NCBI RefSeq assembly: GCF_029323795.1
Contig: NZ_CP119758.1
Coordinates: 2,418,001-2,482,000 of the forward strand
DNA: 64,000 nt
Source: Zobellia alginiliquefaciens
Lineage (GTDB): Bacteria > Bacteroidota > Bacteroidia > Flavobacteriales > Flavobacteriaceae
Direction: 5' to 3'
Shown here: positions 1 to 9,263 of the stretch, piece by piece
How positions within the stretch are numbered: position 1 is the stretch's first letter
Layout of the letters: every line of letters begins with the position of its first letter
Notes under the pieces: model-generated
Database searches by the model: none
What the model was told of the DNA's origin: nothing
What the model saw: only the letters and a program-made list of their open reading frames with translations
Program-made: the position numbers and the translations under genes

Positions 1-531
1 ACCTCGGCAGCAACATCGGCTAAAAATATACTCCAGTCTAGCGCGGAATCTCCACCTCCTGCAATTACCACTTTTTTGTCACGATAGACTTCAGGGTCCT
101 TTATGATGTATGAAACTCCATTGTCTTCATACTTTTTAAGATTCTGGAGTAATGGTTTTCTAGGTTCAAAACTGCCCAGACCACCAGCAATAGCAACAAC
201 GGGTGCATGATGTTTGGTGCCTTTATTTGTGGTAACTATGAAGGTGCCATCCTCTAGTTTTTCTATAGTCTGAGCCCTTTCGCCTAAAGTAAAGCCAGGT
301 TCAAAAGGTTTTATTTGATCCATAAGATTGTTCACTAAATCCCCTGCCAACACTTCAGGAAAGCCTGGTATGTCGTAAATTGGTTTTTTAGGATAAATCT
401 CGGAGCATTGTCCACCTGCTTGTGGTAGGGCATCTATTAAATGACATTTGAGCTTTAGTAGACCTGCCTCAAAAACGGCAAAAAGCCCTGTTGGGCCAGC
501 TCCTATAATCAATATGTCTGTCTTGATCATT
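1..531 (-). CDS. Thioredoxin reductase-like ferredoxin--NADP(+) reductase, N-terminal part (left edge), apparent frameshift
   Basis: This gene is cut by the left edge, and only about the first 177 codons are visible. The N-terminus carries the FAD-binding motif GAGPTG, followed by conserved stretches GGQCSEIYP and YDIPGFPE. A second dinucleotide-binding motif, IAGGGDSALDW, lies near the edge. Together these identify the YumC-type reductase, which moves electrons between NADPH and ferredoxin or flavodoxin in the cytoplasm. By my count of the printed bases, the reading frame before and after the A run at 480-485 differs by one. Five A's would restore GPTGLFAVFEAG, but six are present. It is therefore either a pseudogene or a homopolymer sequencing error. 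It lies about 70 bases downstream of the NifU-domain gene on the same strand, which fits an iron-sulfur/ferredoxin group. Confidence 0.8.
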
Positions 532-600
532 GAGTTTTGCATAAATTTTGGACGAAATTAGTGTTAAAAGGTCAGAAATAAAATGATAAAAATCAGCGTG

Positions 601-843
601 TTAAACGCCAATATTTATCACTTCTTCAATTTGTGGCGCATGCTTTTTAATAGTCATTTCCACACCACTCTTTAAGGTCATCTGGTTAACGCTGCAACCC
701 ACGCAAGCCCCTTCTAATCTCACTTTAACGGAATTTTCGTTATCTATGGAAACCAAAGATATATCTCCACCATCGCTCTGCAAAAAAGGACGGATTTCCT
801 CTAGTGCTTTTTCTACTTTCAGTGTTAATTCTTCTGAGGCCAT
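601..843 (-). CDS. NifU C-terminal domain protein (Fe-S scaffold/carrier)
   Basis: This 80-residue protein consists only of the NifU C-terminal (Nfu) domain. The motif GACVGC places the two cluster-ligand cysteines at residues 47 and 50, and FLQSDGGD is the usual N-terminal signature of the family. Such proteins carry a [4Fe-4S] cluster and pass it to target apoproteins in the cytosol. The start codon lies one base downstream of the stop of the Mrp ATPase gene, so the two are almost certainly cotranscribed and probably act in the same cluster-transfer route. It lacks the N-terminal A-type domain of proteobacterial NfuA, as is common for short Nfu proteins in Bacteroidota. Confidence 0.93.
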   Translation of the reverse strand: MASEELTLKVEKALEEIRPFLQSDGGDISLVSIDNENSVKVRLEGACVGCSVNQMTLKSGVEMTIKKHAPQIEEVINIGV

Positions 844-844
844 A

Positions 845-1984
845 TTATTTTTTCTTAACGGCAGAACAGCCTGCCATAGTTGTTATTTTAATTGCTTCGG
901 TTGGGGGAAGACTTTTGTTTCTGCCCACAACCTCTTGTACCACATTTTTTGTGATTTCTTCAAAGGCTTCTTCCACAGGAGTAGCAGTTTGCATTGCTGC
1001 TGGTCTTCCTACGTCTCCGGCTTCTCGTATGCTCTGAACTAGAGGAATCTCGCCCAAGAAAGGTACGTCTAAATCTTCAGACAGATTTTTTGCGCCTTCC
1101 TTACCAAAAATGTAATACTTATTATCAGGAAGCTCGTCTGGTGTAAAATAAGCCATATTCTCTACAATTCCCAAAACAGGAACATTTATAGAGTCTTGTT
1201 GAAACATAGCAACCCCTTTTCTGGCATCTGCCAAAGCAACGTTCTGAGGTGTGCTTACCACTACGGCTCCAGTTACGGGCATAGCTTGCATGATGCTCAA
1301 ATGAATATCTCCTGTTCCCGGAGGAAGGTCGATAAGCATAAAATCCAATTCGCCCCAATGTGCATCAAAAATCATTTGATTCAACGCTTTTGCAGCCATT
1401 GGACCACGCCAGATTACCGCTTGGTTGGGCTGGGTGAAAAAACCAATGGATAACATCTTTACGCCATAATTCTCTACCGGTTTCATTTTTGATTTTCCAT
1501 CAACATTAACAGCCAAAGGCTTTTCCATAGGAACATCAAACATTATTGGCATGGAAGGACCGTAAATGTCAGCATCTAAAACGCCTACTTTAAAGCCCAT
1601 TTTAGCCAAGGTTACCGCTAAATTTGCAGTAACCGTAGATTTACCTACACCACCTTTACCGGAAGCAACGGCTATTATATTTTTGATGCCGGGTAATGGT
1701 TTGCCCTTTATTTCATTGGCCTTAGGTTTTGCTGGAGCATCTACCTTAATGTTGACTTTTATCTTAGCCTTTTCGTAAACCTCACGGTGTATGATTTTTA
1801 GAATCTCCACCTCGGTTTTTTTTCTGGCCTGTAAACTAGGGTTGCCAATGGTAATATCCACTTCAACCTCATCTCCAAAAATCTGTATATTTTTAACTGC
1901 ACCGCTTTCTACCATATTTTGGCCCTCACCGGGTACGGTAATATTCTCTAGTGCTCTTAAAACTTCTTTTTTATCAATCTTCAT
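845..1984 (-). CDS. mrp: Mrp/NBP35-family P-loop ATPase (iron-sulfur carrier)
   Basis: The 379-residue protein has an N-terminal MIP18/DUF59 domain (about residues 1-85) and a Mrp-type deviant Walker A ATPase domain, with GKGGVGKS at 109-116. Further family motifs are LDADIYGPS, DLPPGTGD and VENMAYF. The family binds and delivers [4Fe-4S] clusters in the cytosol. In proteobacterial ApbC and eukaryotic Nbp35, a CxxC follows the ENM motif and bridges the cluster across the dimer. Here that position reads FTPDELPDNKYY and has no cysteines. The only nearby candidate is one cysteine close to the C-terminus, so cluster binding may differ. It heads the operon with the NifU-domain gene. The upstream 270 bases are AT-rich and must hold the promoter. 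Confidence 0.93.
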   Translation of the reverse strand: MKIDKKEVLRALENITVPGEGQNMVESGAVKNIQIFGDEVEVDITIGNPSLQARKKTEVEILKIIHREVYEKAKIKVNIKVDAPAKPKANEIKGKPLPGIKNIIAVASGKGGVGKSTVTANLAVTLAKMGFKVGVLDADIYGPSMPIMFDVPMEKPLAVNVDGKSKMKPVENYGVKMLSIGFFTQPNQAVIWRGPMAAKALNQMIFDAHWGELDFMLIDLPPGTGDIHLSIMQAMPVTGAVVVSTPQNVALADARKGVAMFQQDSINVPVLGIVENMAYFTPDELPDNKYYIFGKEGAKNLSEDLDVPFLGEIPLVQSIREAGDVGRPAAMQTATPVEEAFEEITKNVVQEVVGRNKSLPPTEAIKITTMAGCSAVKKK

Positions 1985-2218
1985 TATATAAAATCATTCT
2001 AAAGAACAAAGATACGGCATAAGGGTAAGAAACTAAAGTGTTTGTGTTGAAATGTAATAGAGGGTAATAGGTGTTAGTGATTAGGCGTTAGTATGATGTG
2101 TTCTAAGCTCTTATGGAAATGGAGATTTTTGGGACCTTATAAATAATTTAATCTTTTCAATTTGTCCTAATTTTTTTAAAATTTACAAATAATTACATAT
2201 ATTTATAATGGGATGATT

Positions 2219-2245
2219 TATCCTAAAAAATTAAAAATTAGGATA
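2219..2245. promoter_or_regulatory. Inverted repeat upstream of the Fic gene (candidate operator)
   Basis: TATCCTAA at 2219-2226 and TTAGGATA at 2238-2245 form a perfect 8-base inverted repeat with an 11-base spacer, ending 11 bases before the Fic start codon. Another TCCTAA lies at 2165-2170. The Fic protein has a winged-helix domain at its C-terminus, so an autoregulatory operator is plausible. The symmetry is visible in the sequence. The function is inferred. Confidence 0.4.
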
Positions 2246-2256
2246 TTTTATAAATT

Positions 2257-3621
2257 ATGATGGAAAAGGCACCTGATTTAGATGGTTATAATATTCGAGT
2301 GATACAAGATTTCAAAAACGAAAATGTTTATACAAGTTTAATTGTTCCACAATTAAATAAGATTGAAAAGGATTATTTGTATTGGGATAAAATCAAGTAT
2401 GTCAAAAAACCGAATTCTTTAGAAATGGAATATCCGGAGGATTATCCATCTGAAGTTTGGAGATTGGTGAAAACCCAAAGAATGCTTAATTTAAGAAGTT
2501 ATAGTTTAAGACGTTGGGATGATGATGGTAGATTTCCTAGTAGGGTTGGAATTGATTATAAATTTTACCCTAATTCCTCACTACAACAAAAGCTACACTA
2601 TCTAGATTTTAATTTCGGCGCAGGAATTCAAAAAGAAAAATTGCTTTCCGATTTAGATAAGGATCAGTATCTTAATAATGCCCTTATGGAAGAATCTATC
2701 TTTTCTTCTATGGTCGAAGGGGCCACGACTACGCGTGTGAAGGCGAAGGAGATGCTCAGGAAAAACAAGAAACCCAAGAGCAAATCGGAGCAGATGATTT
2801 TGAATAATTACCAAGCAATTCAATTTATTAGTGAGCATCAAGAGGAAGATATGTCTATTGATAAATTATTTGAAATTCACCGATTGGTAACAGTTGATAC
2901 TTTAGAGGATAGTAATATTGGTGTATTTCGAACATCAGATGACGTGCATGTAATGAACGATATTACTGGCGAAATTATCCACACACCTCCAAAATTTGAG
3001 GAACTTAATGAGTTAATGCAATCGTTCTGCGAGTTCTTTAATTCAAACCCAAAAGAAAATTTTATACATCCAATCGTTAAAGCTTCTATTTTGCATTTTC
3101 TCATTGGGTATGTTCACCCTTTTGTAGATGGAAATGGAAGAACAGCTCGTGCTATCTTTTATTGGTATCTTTTAAAAAATGGGTATTGGTTAGCTGAGTA
3201 CTTATCTATTTCAAGGGTAATAATAAAATCGAAAGTACAGTATGAAAAAGCATATATCTATACAGAAATTGATGATATGGATGTGACATATTTTGTTCAT
3301 TATCAGGTTAAAGTGCTTACTCAGGCTTTCGAGGATTTGAAAGAATACGTAGCTAAACAGAAAATAGAACAACATAGTTTTTCTAAATTTTTGAAAATCG
3401 ATGGTGTCAATGAGCGGCAGGCCCAGATACTTTTTTGGATTGAAAAAGATGGGAATCGCTCCTTTACTGTTAAAGAAATTGAAACCATTTTTTCTGTCAC
3501 TAATCAGACTGCTCGAGCTGATTTAGAGGAATTGGTACGTCAGGAATTTATAAAAAAAGTACCCATCGATAAAAAATCGTCTAATTATTGGAAAGGTGAT
3601 TTATTTGAATCACTTATCTAA
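2257..3621 (+). CDS. Fic family protein (class II), with C-terminal winged-helix domain
   Basis: This 454-residue protein carries the Fic active-site motif HPFVDGNGRTAR at 287-298, with the catalytic His and the nucleotide-binding GNGR intact. It probably transfers AMP or a related moiety to a target hydroxyl. An N-terminal inhibitory motif of the (S/T)xxxE(G/N) type, SSMVEG, lies at 150-155, which makes it a class II enzyme autoinhibited in cis. The C-terminal 70 residues look like a winged helix (VKEIETIFSVTNQTARADLEEL), a common add-on in DNA-associated Fic proteins. No antitoxin gene lies beside it, as expected for self-inhibited forms. The gene and its flank are AT-rich. It converges on the efflux operon, leaving only 10 bases between stop codons. 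The target is unknown. Start could also be the second Met. Confidence 0.9.
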   Translation: MMEKAPDLDGYNIRVIQDFKNENVYTSLIVPQLNKIEKDYLYWDKIKYVKKPNSLEMEYPEDYPSEVWRLVKTQRMLNLRSYSLRRWDDDGRFPSRVGIDYKFYPNSSLQQKLHYLDFNFGAGIQKEKLLSDLDKDQYLNNALMEESIFSSMVEGATTTRVKAKEMLRKNKKPKSKSEQMILNNYQAIQFISEHQEEDMSIDKLFEIHRLVTVDTLEDSNIGVFRTSDDVHVMNDITGEIIHTPPKFEELNELMQSFCEFFNSNPKENFIHPIVKASILHFLIGYVHPFVDGNGRTARAIFYWYLLKNGYWLAEYLSISRVIIKSKVQYEKAYIYTEIDDMDVTYFVHYQVKVLTQAFEDLKEYVAKQKIEQHSFSKFLKIDGVNERQAQILFWIEKDGNRSFTVKEIETIFSVTNQTARADLEELVRQEFIKKVPIDKKSSNYWKGDLFESLI

Positions 3622-3631
3622 AAAGAATTTA

Positions 3632-4294
3632 TCACACCATTCTTCCATCTAACAAATTAATAACACGCTTACCGTACGCAGCATTCTTTTCGGAATGGGT
3701 AACTTGAACTATGGTTACGCCTTCATTATTCAATTGCTTGAACAACTCCATAATTTCCTCTCCTTGAGTAGAGTTTAAGTTGCCAGTAGGTTCATCTGCT
3801 AGCAGGAGCTTTGGTTTTGATATCAAGGCGCGGGCTACCCCTACCAATTGTTGTTGGCCACCACTTAATTGCGTGGGAAAAAGGTCTTTTTTGCCAACAA
3901 TATTAAAACGGTCTAACATATCTGCCACCATCGCTTTACGTTCTGAACCCGAATGCTTTTTATACAATAAGGGCATTTCTAGGTTCTCATAGACTGTTAA
4001 TTCATCTATAAGGTGATAGGCTTGGAATACAAAACCAATGTACTGTTTGTATAGGTTAGCTCTATGTTTTTCTTTCAGTTGATGAACCGGTTCATCAAGA
4101 AAACTGTATTCACCTTCGTCAAAATCATCTAACATACCAATGACATTCAGTAACGTAGATTTTCCTGAGCCGGAAGGCCCCATGATAGAGATGAATTCTC
4201 CTTCTTCTACCTGAAGATTGATATCTTTCAGCAAAAAGACGCGCTGGCCACCCTGCTGAACCCACTTAAAAATATTGTTTAGTTGAAGTAGCAT
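3632..4294 (-). CDS. ABC transporter ATPase, MacB/LolD type (second ATPase of efflux operon)
   Basis: This 220-residue ATPase has Walker A GPSGSGKST, Walker B LLLADEPT and an H-loop in VTHS. It would energise one or more of the MacB-like permeases just upstream, in the type VII ABC (mechanotransmission) mode. The signature motif reads LSGGQQQLVGVARAL, where most relatives, including the other ATPase of this operon, have LSGGQQQRVAI(A/S)RA. The Arg-to-Leu change may alter ATP turnover or coupling. It is the last gene of the operon, 73 bases downstream of the third permease, and its stop converges with that of the Fic gene with no visible terminator between. Confidence 0.92.
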   Translation of the reverse strand: MLLQLNNIFKWVQQGGQRVFLLKDINLQVEEGEFISIMGPSGSGKSTLLNVIGMLDDFDEGEYSFLDEPVHQLKEKHRANLYKQYIGFVFQAYHLIDELTVYENLEMPLLYKKHSGSERKAMVADMLDRFNIVGKKDLFPTQLSGGQQQLVGVARALISKPKLLLADEPTGNLNSTQGEEIMELFKQLNNEGVTIVQVTHSEKNAAYGKRVINLLDGRMV

Positions 4295-4367
4295 ATTTCT
4301 TATTCATTACGTTTAATAGTATCGACTATTTTTTGTGACATTATATCTCCAAATATCTCATGGAAAT

Positions 4368-6767
4368 TTATTCCATTCTCAAACTCTTTATAGGGTTTCT
4401 GTTTGCGGCTTTAATTGCCTGAAAACTGACTGTGAGAATGGTTATGGCTAGGGCGCCTACTACTGCTAAAAGGAAAATCCACCATTCTAGTATTACGTGA
4501 TACGGATAGTCTTGCAACCAACCGTTCATAACAAAGTAGGATATAGGGATGGCAATAAAACAGGAAATGATGACCAGTTTCAAAAAGTCTCTTGAGAGCA
4601 TATTCCAAACATTAAAAACGGAGGCTCCCAATACTTTTCGAACTCCAATTTCTTTTTGGCGTTGCTCGGCAACGAAAGAGGTAAGGCCAAATAGTCCCAA
4701 ACAGCTGATTAAAATGGCAAGTGCGGTGAAAATAGATGAAAGAGAACCAATGCGTTCTTCCGCAGAAAACTTTTCACCATATTCAGAATCCACAAAATCA
4801 TATTGAAAAGGGATATCGGGAAAATGCGATTTAAAGACACTTTCAATAGTAGAAATATTTTCACTGGCACTTTTTTCAGGGTTTAGGCGTAAGTTGTAAA
4901 AACTGGCGTTTTCATGCTTGTCATACGCATAGATACCTTGTTTTACAGGTTCGTATGGCGACTGCGTAATCATATCTTGTACCACGCCAATTATTTTTAA
5001 GGGAGGAAACGGGTCTTCAATATCATCATCTTTTATGTACTTTCCTATGGGGTCTGTAAGTCCCATATATTTCACTGCGGTCTCATTAATGAGTACGGCA
5101 TTTGAGTCGGTTGCGAACTCTCTGGAGAAATCCCTTCCCTCTAATATCTTTAGGTTTAACGATTTTGCATATTCCGGTGTTACATCGGTCCACGCAAGAT
5201 CCTCTTGAAAGCCTTCCGGTTTCCCTTCCCAACTAAAACCACTTCTATTGGACCAAATCTGTGTAGTAGGTGCACTGGAAGCGGACATTTCTAATACCGC
5301 CCCGGATGCAGTAAACTCACTCCGCATTAAATCGTATTTACCACTAAAATCTTGACTCATAGTCGGTATTTGAACCAAACCTTCTTTCTCATAGCCTATG
5401 GGACGGTTTTTGGCAAAGTTTATTTGTTGCATTACGATTACCGTACCAATGATAAATGCTACGGAGACCGTAAACTGTAGCACCACCAATATTTTTCTAG
5501 GTAAACCTGCATGTTTTCCGGTAGTCATCGTGCCTTTCAGCACGTCTACAGGTTTAAAAGAAGACAGATATAGGGCAGGGTAGCTTCCAGCAAGTAGGGA
5601 GGTCAACAGGACAAATATGAATGAAGTAATCCAAAACATGCCATTGCCCCACGGGAAAACCATTTCCTTTTTAGCCAAATTGTTGAATCCGTCTAGGGAT
5701 AAAAGAACTATAAGAACAGCAATGCCAAAAGCAAACAGCACTACCAGAAAAGATTCGCTTAAAAATTGATAAATCAATTGATTTCTTTGTGACCCGATAG
5801 ATTTTCTAATGCCTACTTCTTTGGCACGTTTCTCTGATCTGGCCGTGCTCAGATTCATAAAGTTTATACAGGCCAATAGCAATACGAAAGCGCCTATTAT
5901 ACTAAATAACCAAACATATTTGATGCGGCCACCGTCCTGCTTACCGTTTTCAAAATTACTGCGTAGGTACCAATCTTTCATTGGGAGTAAGAACAGCTGC
6001 GGGTTAAATTCGGCCGCTTCCTCATTAAGGTTTTTCTTGACATCCTTAATGGAGGTCGAAATATCGGTCATATCTGTATTATCGGCAATCTGAACGAACA
6101 TTTGAAATGAGTTGTTGCCCCATTGGTCTTCAGCATTTTTTATCCACTCGAAAAGAGATAGATATTTCTCCCATGGCATGATGTATTCCAAATCACTGAA
6201 TGAATTGTTCTTGGGTATATCTTCAAACACGGCCGTTACTTCCATATCATATTGGCTATTGCCTTTTACTACTTTTCCTATGGGGTCTTCATTTCCGAAG
6301 AGGGCATTTGCTACGGACTCCGAAAGCATGATGGAATTAATCTTTCGTAGACCATCTTTTTCACCTTTTAAAATATTTAGATCTAGCAGCTCTGGGGCTT
6401 CGGCTTGCATGAAGTTTCCATCTTTCGAAAGACTTTTTTCGCCATAATTCAAATAGACAGAATTGTTCCAAGAAGACATGACAATATGTTTGAATTTATC
6501 ATTATGCTTATCTCGAAAGGCCATTTCCAAGGGTCTTGGAACGGCATTATTGGTGCCAGTTTCGCCATTGAATGTTTGTGATTGAACTACTTGTGCAATA
6601 CGCTCGTTTTTCTTGAAATAATCGTTGTACGAGAGTTCGTCGTTTACCCAAAGACCAATAATTAACGTTACCGCCATACCTAGGGCCAGACCACCAATAT
6701 TAATAGCGGAATAACCCTTGTTTTTCAAGAGGTTTCGCCAAGCGATTTTAAAATAGTTTTTAAGCAT
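4368..6767 (-). CDS. MacB-like ABC permease (FtsX family), paralogue 3
   Basis: This 799-residue protein starts with MLKNYFKIAWRNLLKNKG, the standard opening of Bacteroidota MacB-type permeases. It has an N-terminal membrane helix, a large MacB periplasmic domain, three helices of an FtsX domain (about 285-420), a second periplasmic domain and a final FtsX domain (about 680-799) ending PIKSLRME. The conserved KEVGIRKSIGS and KEIGVRKVLGAS coupling motifs are present. This doubled architecture is usual for the phylum. Members export drugs, lipids or peptides by coupling cytoplasmic ATP hydrolysis to periplasmic movement. It follows its paralogue after 30 bases. The substrate is unknown. Confidence 0.92.
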   Translation of the reverse strand: MLKNYFKIAWRNLLKNKGYSAINIGGLALGMAVTLIIGLWVNDELSYNDYFKKNERIAQVVQSQTFNGETGTNNAVPRPLEMAFRDKHNDKFKHIVMSSWNNSVYLNYGEKSLSKDGNFMQAEAPELLDLNILKGEKDGLRKINSIMLSESVANALFGNEDPIGKVVKGNSQYDMEVTAVFEDIPKNNSFSDLEYIMPWEKYLSLFEWIKNAEDQWGNNSFQMFVQIADNTDMTDISTSIKDVKKNLNEEAAEFNPQLFLLPMKDWYLRSNFENGKQDGGRIKYVWLFSIIGAFVLLLACINFMNLSTARSEKRAKEVGIRKSIGSQRNQLIYQFLSESFLVVLFAFGIAVLIVLLSLDGFNNLAKKEMVFPWGNGMFWITSFIFVLLTSLLAGSYPALYLSSFKPVDVLKGTMTTGKHAGLPRKILVVLQFTVSVAFIIGTVIVMQQINFAKNRPIGYEKEGLVQIPTMSQDFSGKYDLMRSEFTASGAVLEMSASSAPTTQIWSNRSGFSWEGKPEGFQEDLAWTDVTPEYAKSLNLKILEGRDFSREFATDSNAVLINETAVKYMGLTDPIGKYIKDDDIEDPFPPLKIIGVVQDMITQSPYEPVKQGIYAYDKHENASFYNLRLNPEKSASENISTIESVFKSHFPDIPFQYDFVDSEYGEKFSAEERIGSLSSIFTALAILISCLGLFGLTSFVAEQRQKEIGVRKVLGASVFNVWNMLSRDFLKLVIISCFIAIPISYFVMNGWLQDYPYHVILEWWIFLLAVVGALAITILTVSFQAIKAANRNPIKSLRME

Positions 6768-6797
6768 GATTTTAGTTTTTTGATTGGATTGATGATG

Positions 6798-9233
6798 TTA
6801 TTCTGTACGCAAGCTTTTTACTGGGTTGGTAATGGCTGCTTTAATGCTCTGATACCCCACGGTTAGTATTGAAATTGCAATAGCTAAGACTGCAGCAAGA
6901 ACGAACACCCACCAAGGAATGTCTATACGATAAGAAAAATCTTCAAGCCACTTATTCATGATAAACCAACCTATGGGAAGAGAAATAAGAATTGAAATAG
7001 CCACTAACTTTAAAAAGTCTAAGGACAATTTATAGCTTATTTGAGTAACGCTTGCACCCAATACTTTTCGGATTCCTATTTCTTTGGTTCTTTTTTCTGC
7101 ATTGAAAGCCGCTAACCCAAACAACCCTAAACAGGCAATAAGAATTGATAAAATGGTAAATATGATGAAGATTTTACCTAAGCGCTGTTCTGCTTTGTAG
7201 GTATCGTTAAAAGAGTCTTCCATGAAATAATAATCAAAAGGTTGGCCCGGGGCGACGGTATTCCATACCCTTTCTATACTTACTATAGCGCTTTGGAAAT
7301 CACCAGCTTCCAACTTAATTGCCATAGCATTTTTGTGTCCTTGTAATTGTATACTAAGGGCCTCAATACCCTCTTTTAAAGTGTCAAAATGAAAATCTTT
7401 TACTACACCAATTATGGTAAAATATTGTGGATTTTCATCTCCTAAGCTAGCAGTATACCTTTTCCCCAAGGCATCTTCTGGTGAAAGCCCCATGTGGGCA
7501 ACGGCAGTTTCGTTTACAATGATATTGGTAGAGTCGTTGCCTACTTCTTTACTAAAACTTCTACCGGCAACGAGTTTAAAATCCATTGTGGAAATGTAAT
7601 CGTAGTCTGCATTCCAAGTTTGCATGCTAATGGCATTCTCTTGTGTAGAATTACCTTCTTCGGGTTTAAAGGTAGTGTCACTACGATTGGAAGGTGTTGG
7701 AAAAAAGCTGCTTAAAGTGGCATTCTTTACAAAACTTAGTTGTTTTACTTCTTCTTTAAAAGAGGTTGCCTTGCTGCCTGCAACATACACATCATTTACA
7801 ATAAGCACTTGGTCCTTTGAGAAGCCTAAATCCTTACCCTGGATAAATTTGAGTTGCTGGTAAACGATCAACGTGCTTACAATTAAAAAAACGGAAATGG
7901 CAAACTGAAAAATTACTAATGAGTTTCTAATTTTTCCACCACCCACACTGCTCTGACCTCCACCCTTAAGGACTTTTACCGGTTTGAATCGAGACATGAA
8001 AAAAGCCGGGTAACTCCCAGAAAACAGGCCAAGAAAAATAACGAACCCTATCAAAATTAACCAGAAGGACGGATTCAAAAACGGAATGGAAATATCTTTA
8101 TCGGCTAATGAGTTGAAAAAAGGCAGTGCAATTAATGCCAATGTCATCGCCAATACGAGAGATAAAAAAGAAACCAACCCTGATTCTACTAAGAACTGTC
8201 TAATTAATTCTGACTTATTGGACCCTAAAGTTTTTCTTACCCCTACTTCTTTGGCTCTCTTTAGGGAGTGCGCCGTGGATAGGTTCATAAAATTGACGGC
8301 AGCCAAAACGATAAGAAAAATAGCAATAAAAGAAAGAATGTATATACTTTGGATGTCATTATTGGCGCTCACTTCTGCTACCCTATGCGAGTTTAAATGA
8401 ATAGCTGTTAGCGGAATAGTACTATAGATTAAATAATCTCCAGAAGCTTTTAGTTGTTCTTCGGTAACACCTGGAATAAATTTTTGAACTCCCGGTATTA
8501 CATATTTTCCTAAGAGTCCGCGTAAAGGAGCTTGGAGGTCGTTAATGTTCGCAGTGGGAATAAGTTTTATAAAGGTTTGATAGTTATTGCTGCCCCAGTT
8601 GACAATTTTAGAATCTTCATAACTGGACATTGACATATAAACGGTGTGGTCTCTTAAAAATGAGTTTTGGGGAAAGTCATCAATTACTCCGCTTACAGTA
8701 TAGGTTTCATTGTTGTTGAGCACTACATTTTGACCGATGGCAGTAAGAGTACCAAAGTGCTTTTCAGCAGCGGATTTGGTCAGAACTAAGGTGTTGGGCC
8801 GTTTTAAGGCAGTCTCCTTATCGCCAACTAAAAGGTCAATCCCGAACATGTCAAAAAAGCTGGGGTCTACAAAAGTGGTTTGTTCTTCTTTTGCATTGGC
8901 TTCTGCATTTTCTTTTCTTAATAATGCACTGCCCCAAGTCCTAAAACGAGTAACGGTTTCTATCTCTGAGAAGTCGCTTTTAAGTGCCGAAGCTAAAGGG
9001 GCAGGGGTAACGGCAAATTCTCTAGCTTCGCCTCCAAACTTAATATCTACATTTACTCTATGAATACGGTCCGCATCCGTAAACATGGTATCATAACTCA
9101 TTTCGTCATAGATATATAATGAAATAAGCAAAGCTCCAGCCATTCCAATGGCTAATCCAAAGATGTTCAGGAAGGTGAAAAACGGTTGCTTTTTTAGACT
9201 CCGCCAGGCAATTTTTATATAGTTTTTGAACAT
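6798..9233 (-). CDS. MacB-like ABC permease (FtsX family), paralogue 2
   Basis: This 811-residue protein has the same doubled MacB-periplasmic/FtsX layout as its neighbours: MFKNYIKIAWRSLKKQP at the start, KEVGVRKTLGS after the first helix group, KEIGIRKVLGAS before the last, and PVKSLRTE at the end. It is the middle one of three tandem permease genes separated by about 30 bases. The start and stop regions are closely similar in DNA to those of the neighbouring copy at 9264, pointing to tandem gene duplication. It probably pairs with one of the two ATPases in the operon, or forms a heterodimer with a paralogue. Which pairing occurs cannot be told from sequence. Confidence 0.92.
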   Translation of the reverse strand: MFKNYIKIAWRSLKKQPFFTFLNIFGLAIGMAGALLISLYIYDEMSYDTMFTDADRIHRVNVDIKFGGEAREFAVTPAPLASALKSDFSEIETVTRFRTWGSALLRKENAEANAKEEQTTFVDPSFFDMFGIDLLVGDKETALKRPNTLVLTKSAAEKHFGTLTAIGQNVVLNNNETYTVSGVIDDFPQNSFLRDHTVYMSMSSYEDSKIVNWGSNNYQTFIKLIPTANINDLQAPLRGLLGKYVIPGVQKFIPGVTEEQLKASGDYLIYSTIPLTAIHLNSHRVAEVSANNDIQSIYILSFIAIFLIVLAAVNFMNLSTAHSLKRAKEVGVRKTLGSNKSELIRQFLVESGLVSFLSLVLAMTLALIALPFFNSLADKDISIPFLNPSFWLILIGFVIFLGLFSGSYPAFFMSRFKPVKVLKGGGQSSVGGGKIRNSLVIFQFAISVFLIVSTLIVYQQLKFIQGKDLGFSKDQVLIVNDVYVAGSKATSFKEEVKQLSFVKNATLSSFFPTPSNRSDTTFKPEEGNSTQENAISMQTWNADYDYISTMDFKLVAGRSFSKEVGNDSTNIIVNETAVAHMGLSPEDALGKRYTASLGDENPQYFTIIGVVKDFHFDTLKEGIEALSIQLQGHKNAMAIKLEAGDFQSAIVSIERVWNTVAPGQPFDYYFMEDSFNDTYKAEQRLGKIFIIFTILSILIACLGLFGLAAFNAEKRTKEIGIRKVLGASVTQISYKLSLDFLKLVAISILISLPIGWFIMNKWLEDFSYRIDIPWWVFVLAAVLAIAISILTVGYQSIKAAITNPVKSLRTE

Positions 9234-9263
9234 GATTCTCGTTTTTTGATTTAATTGATGACC

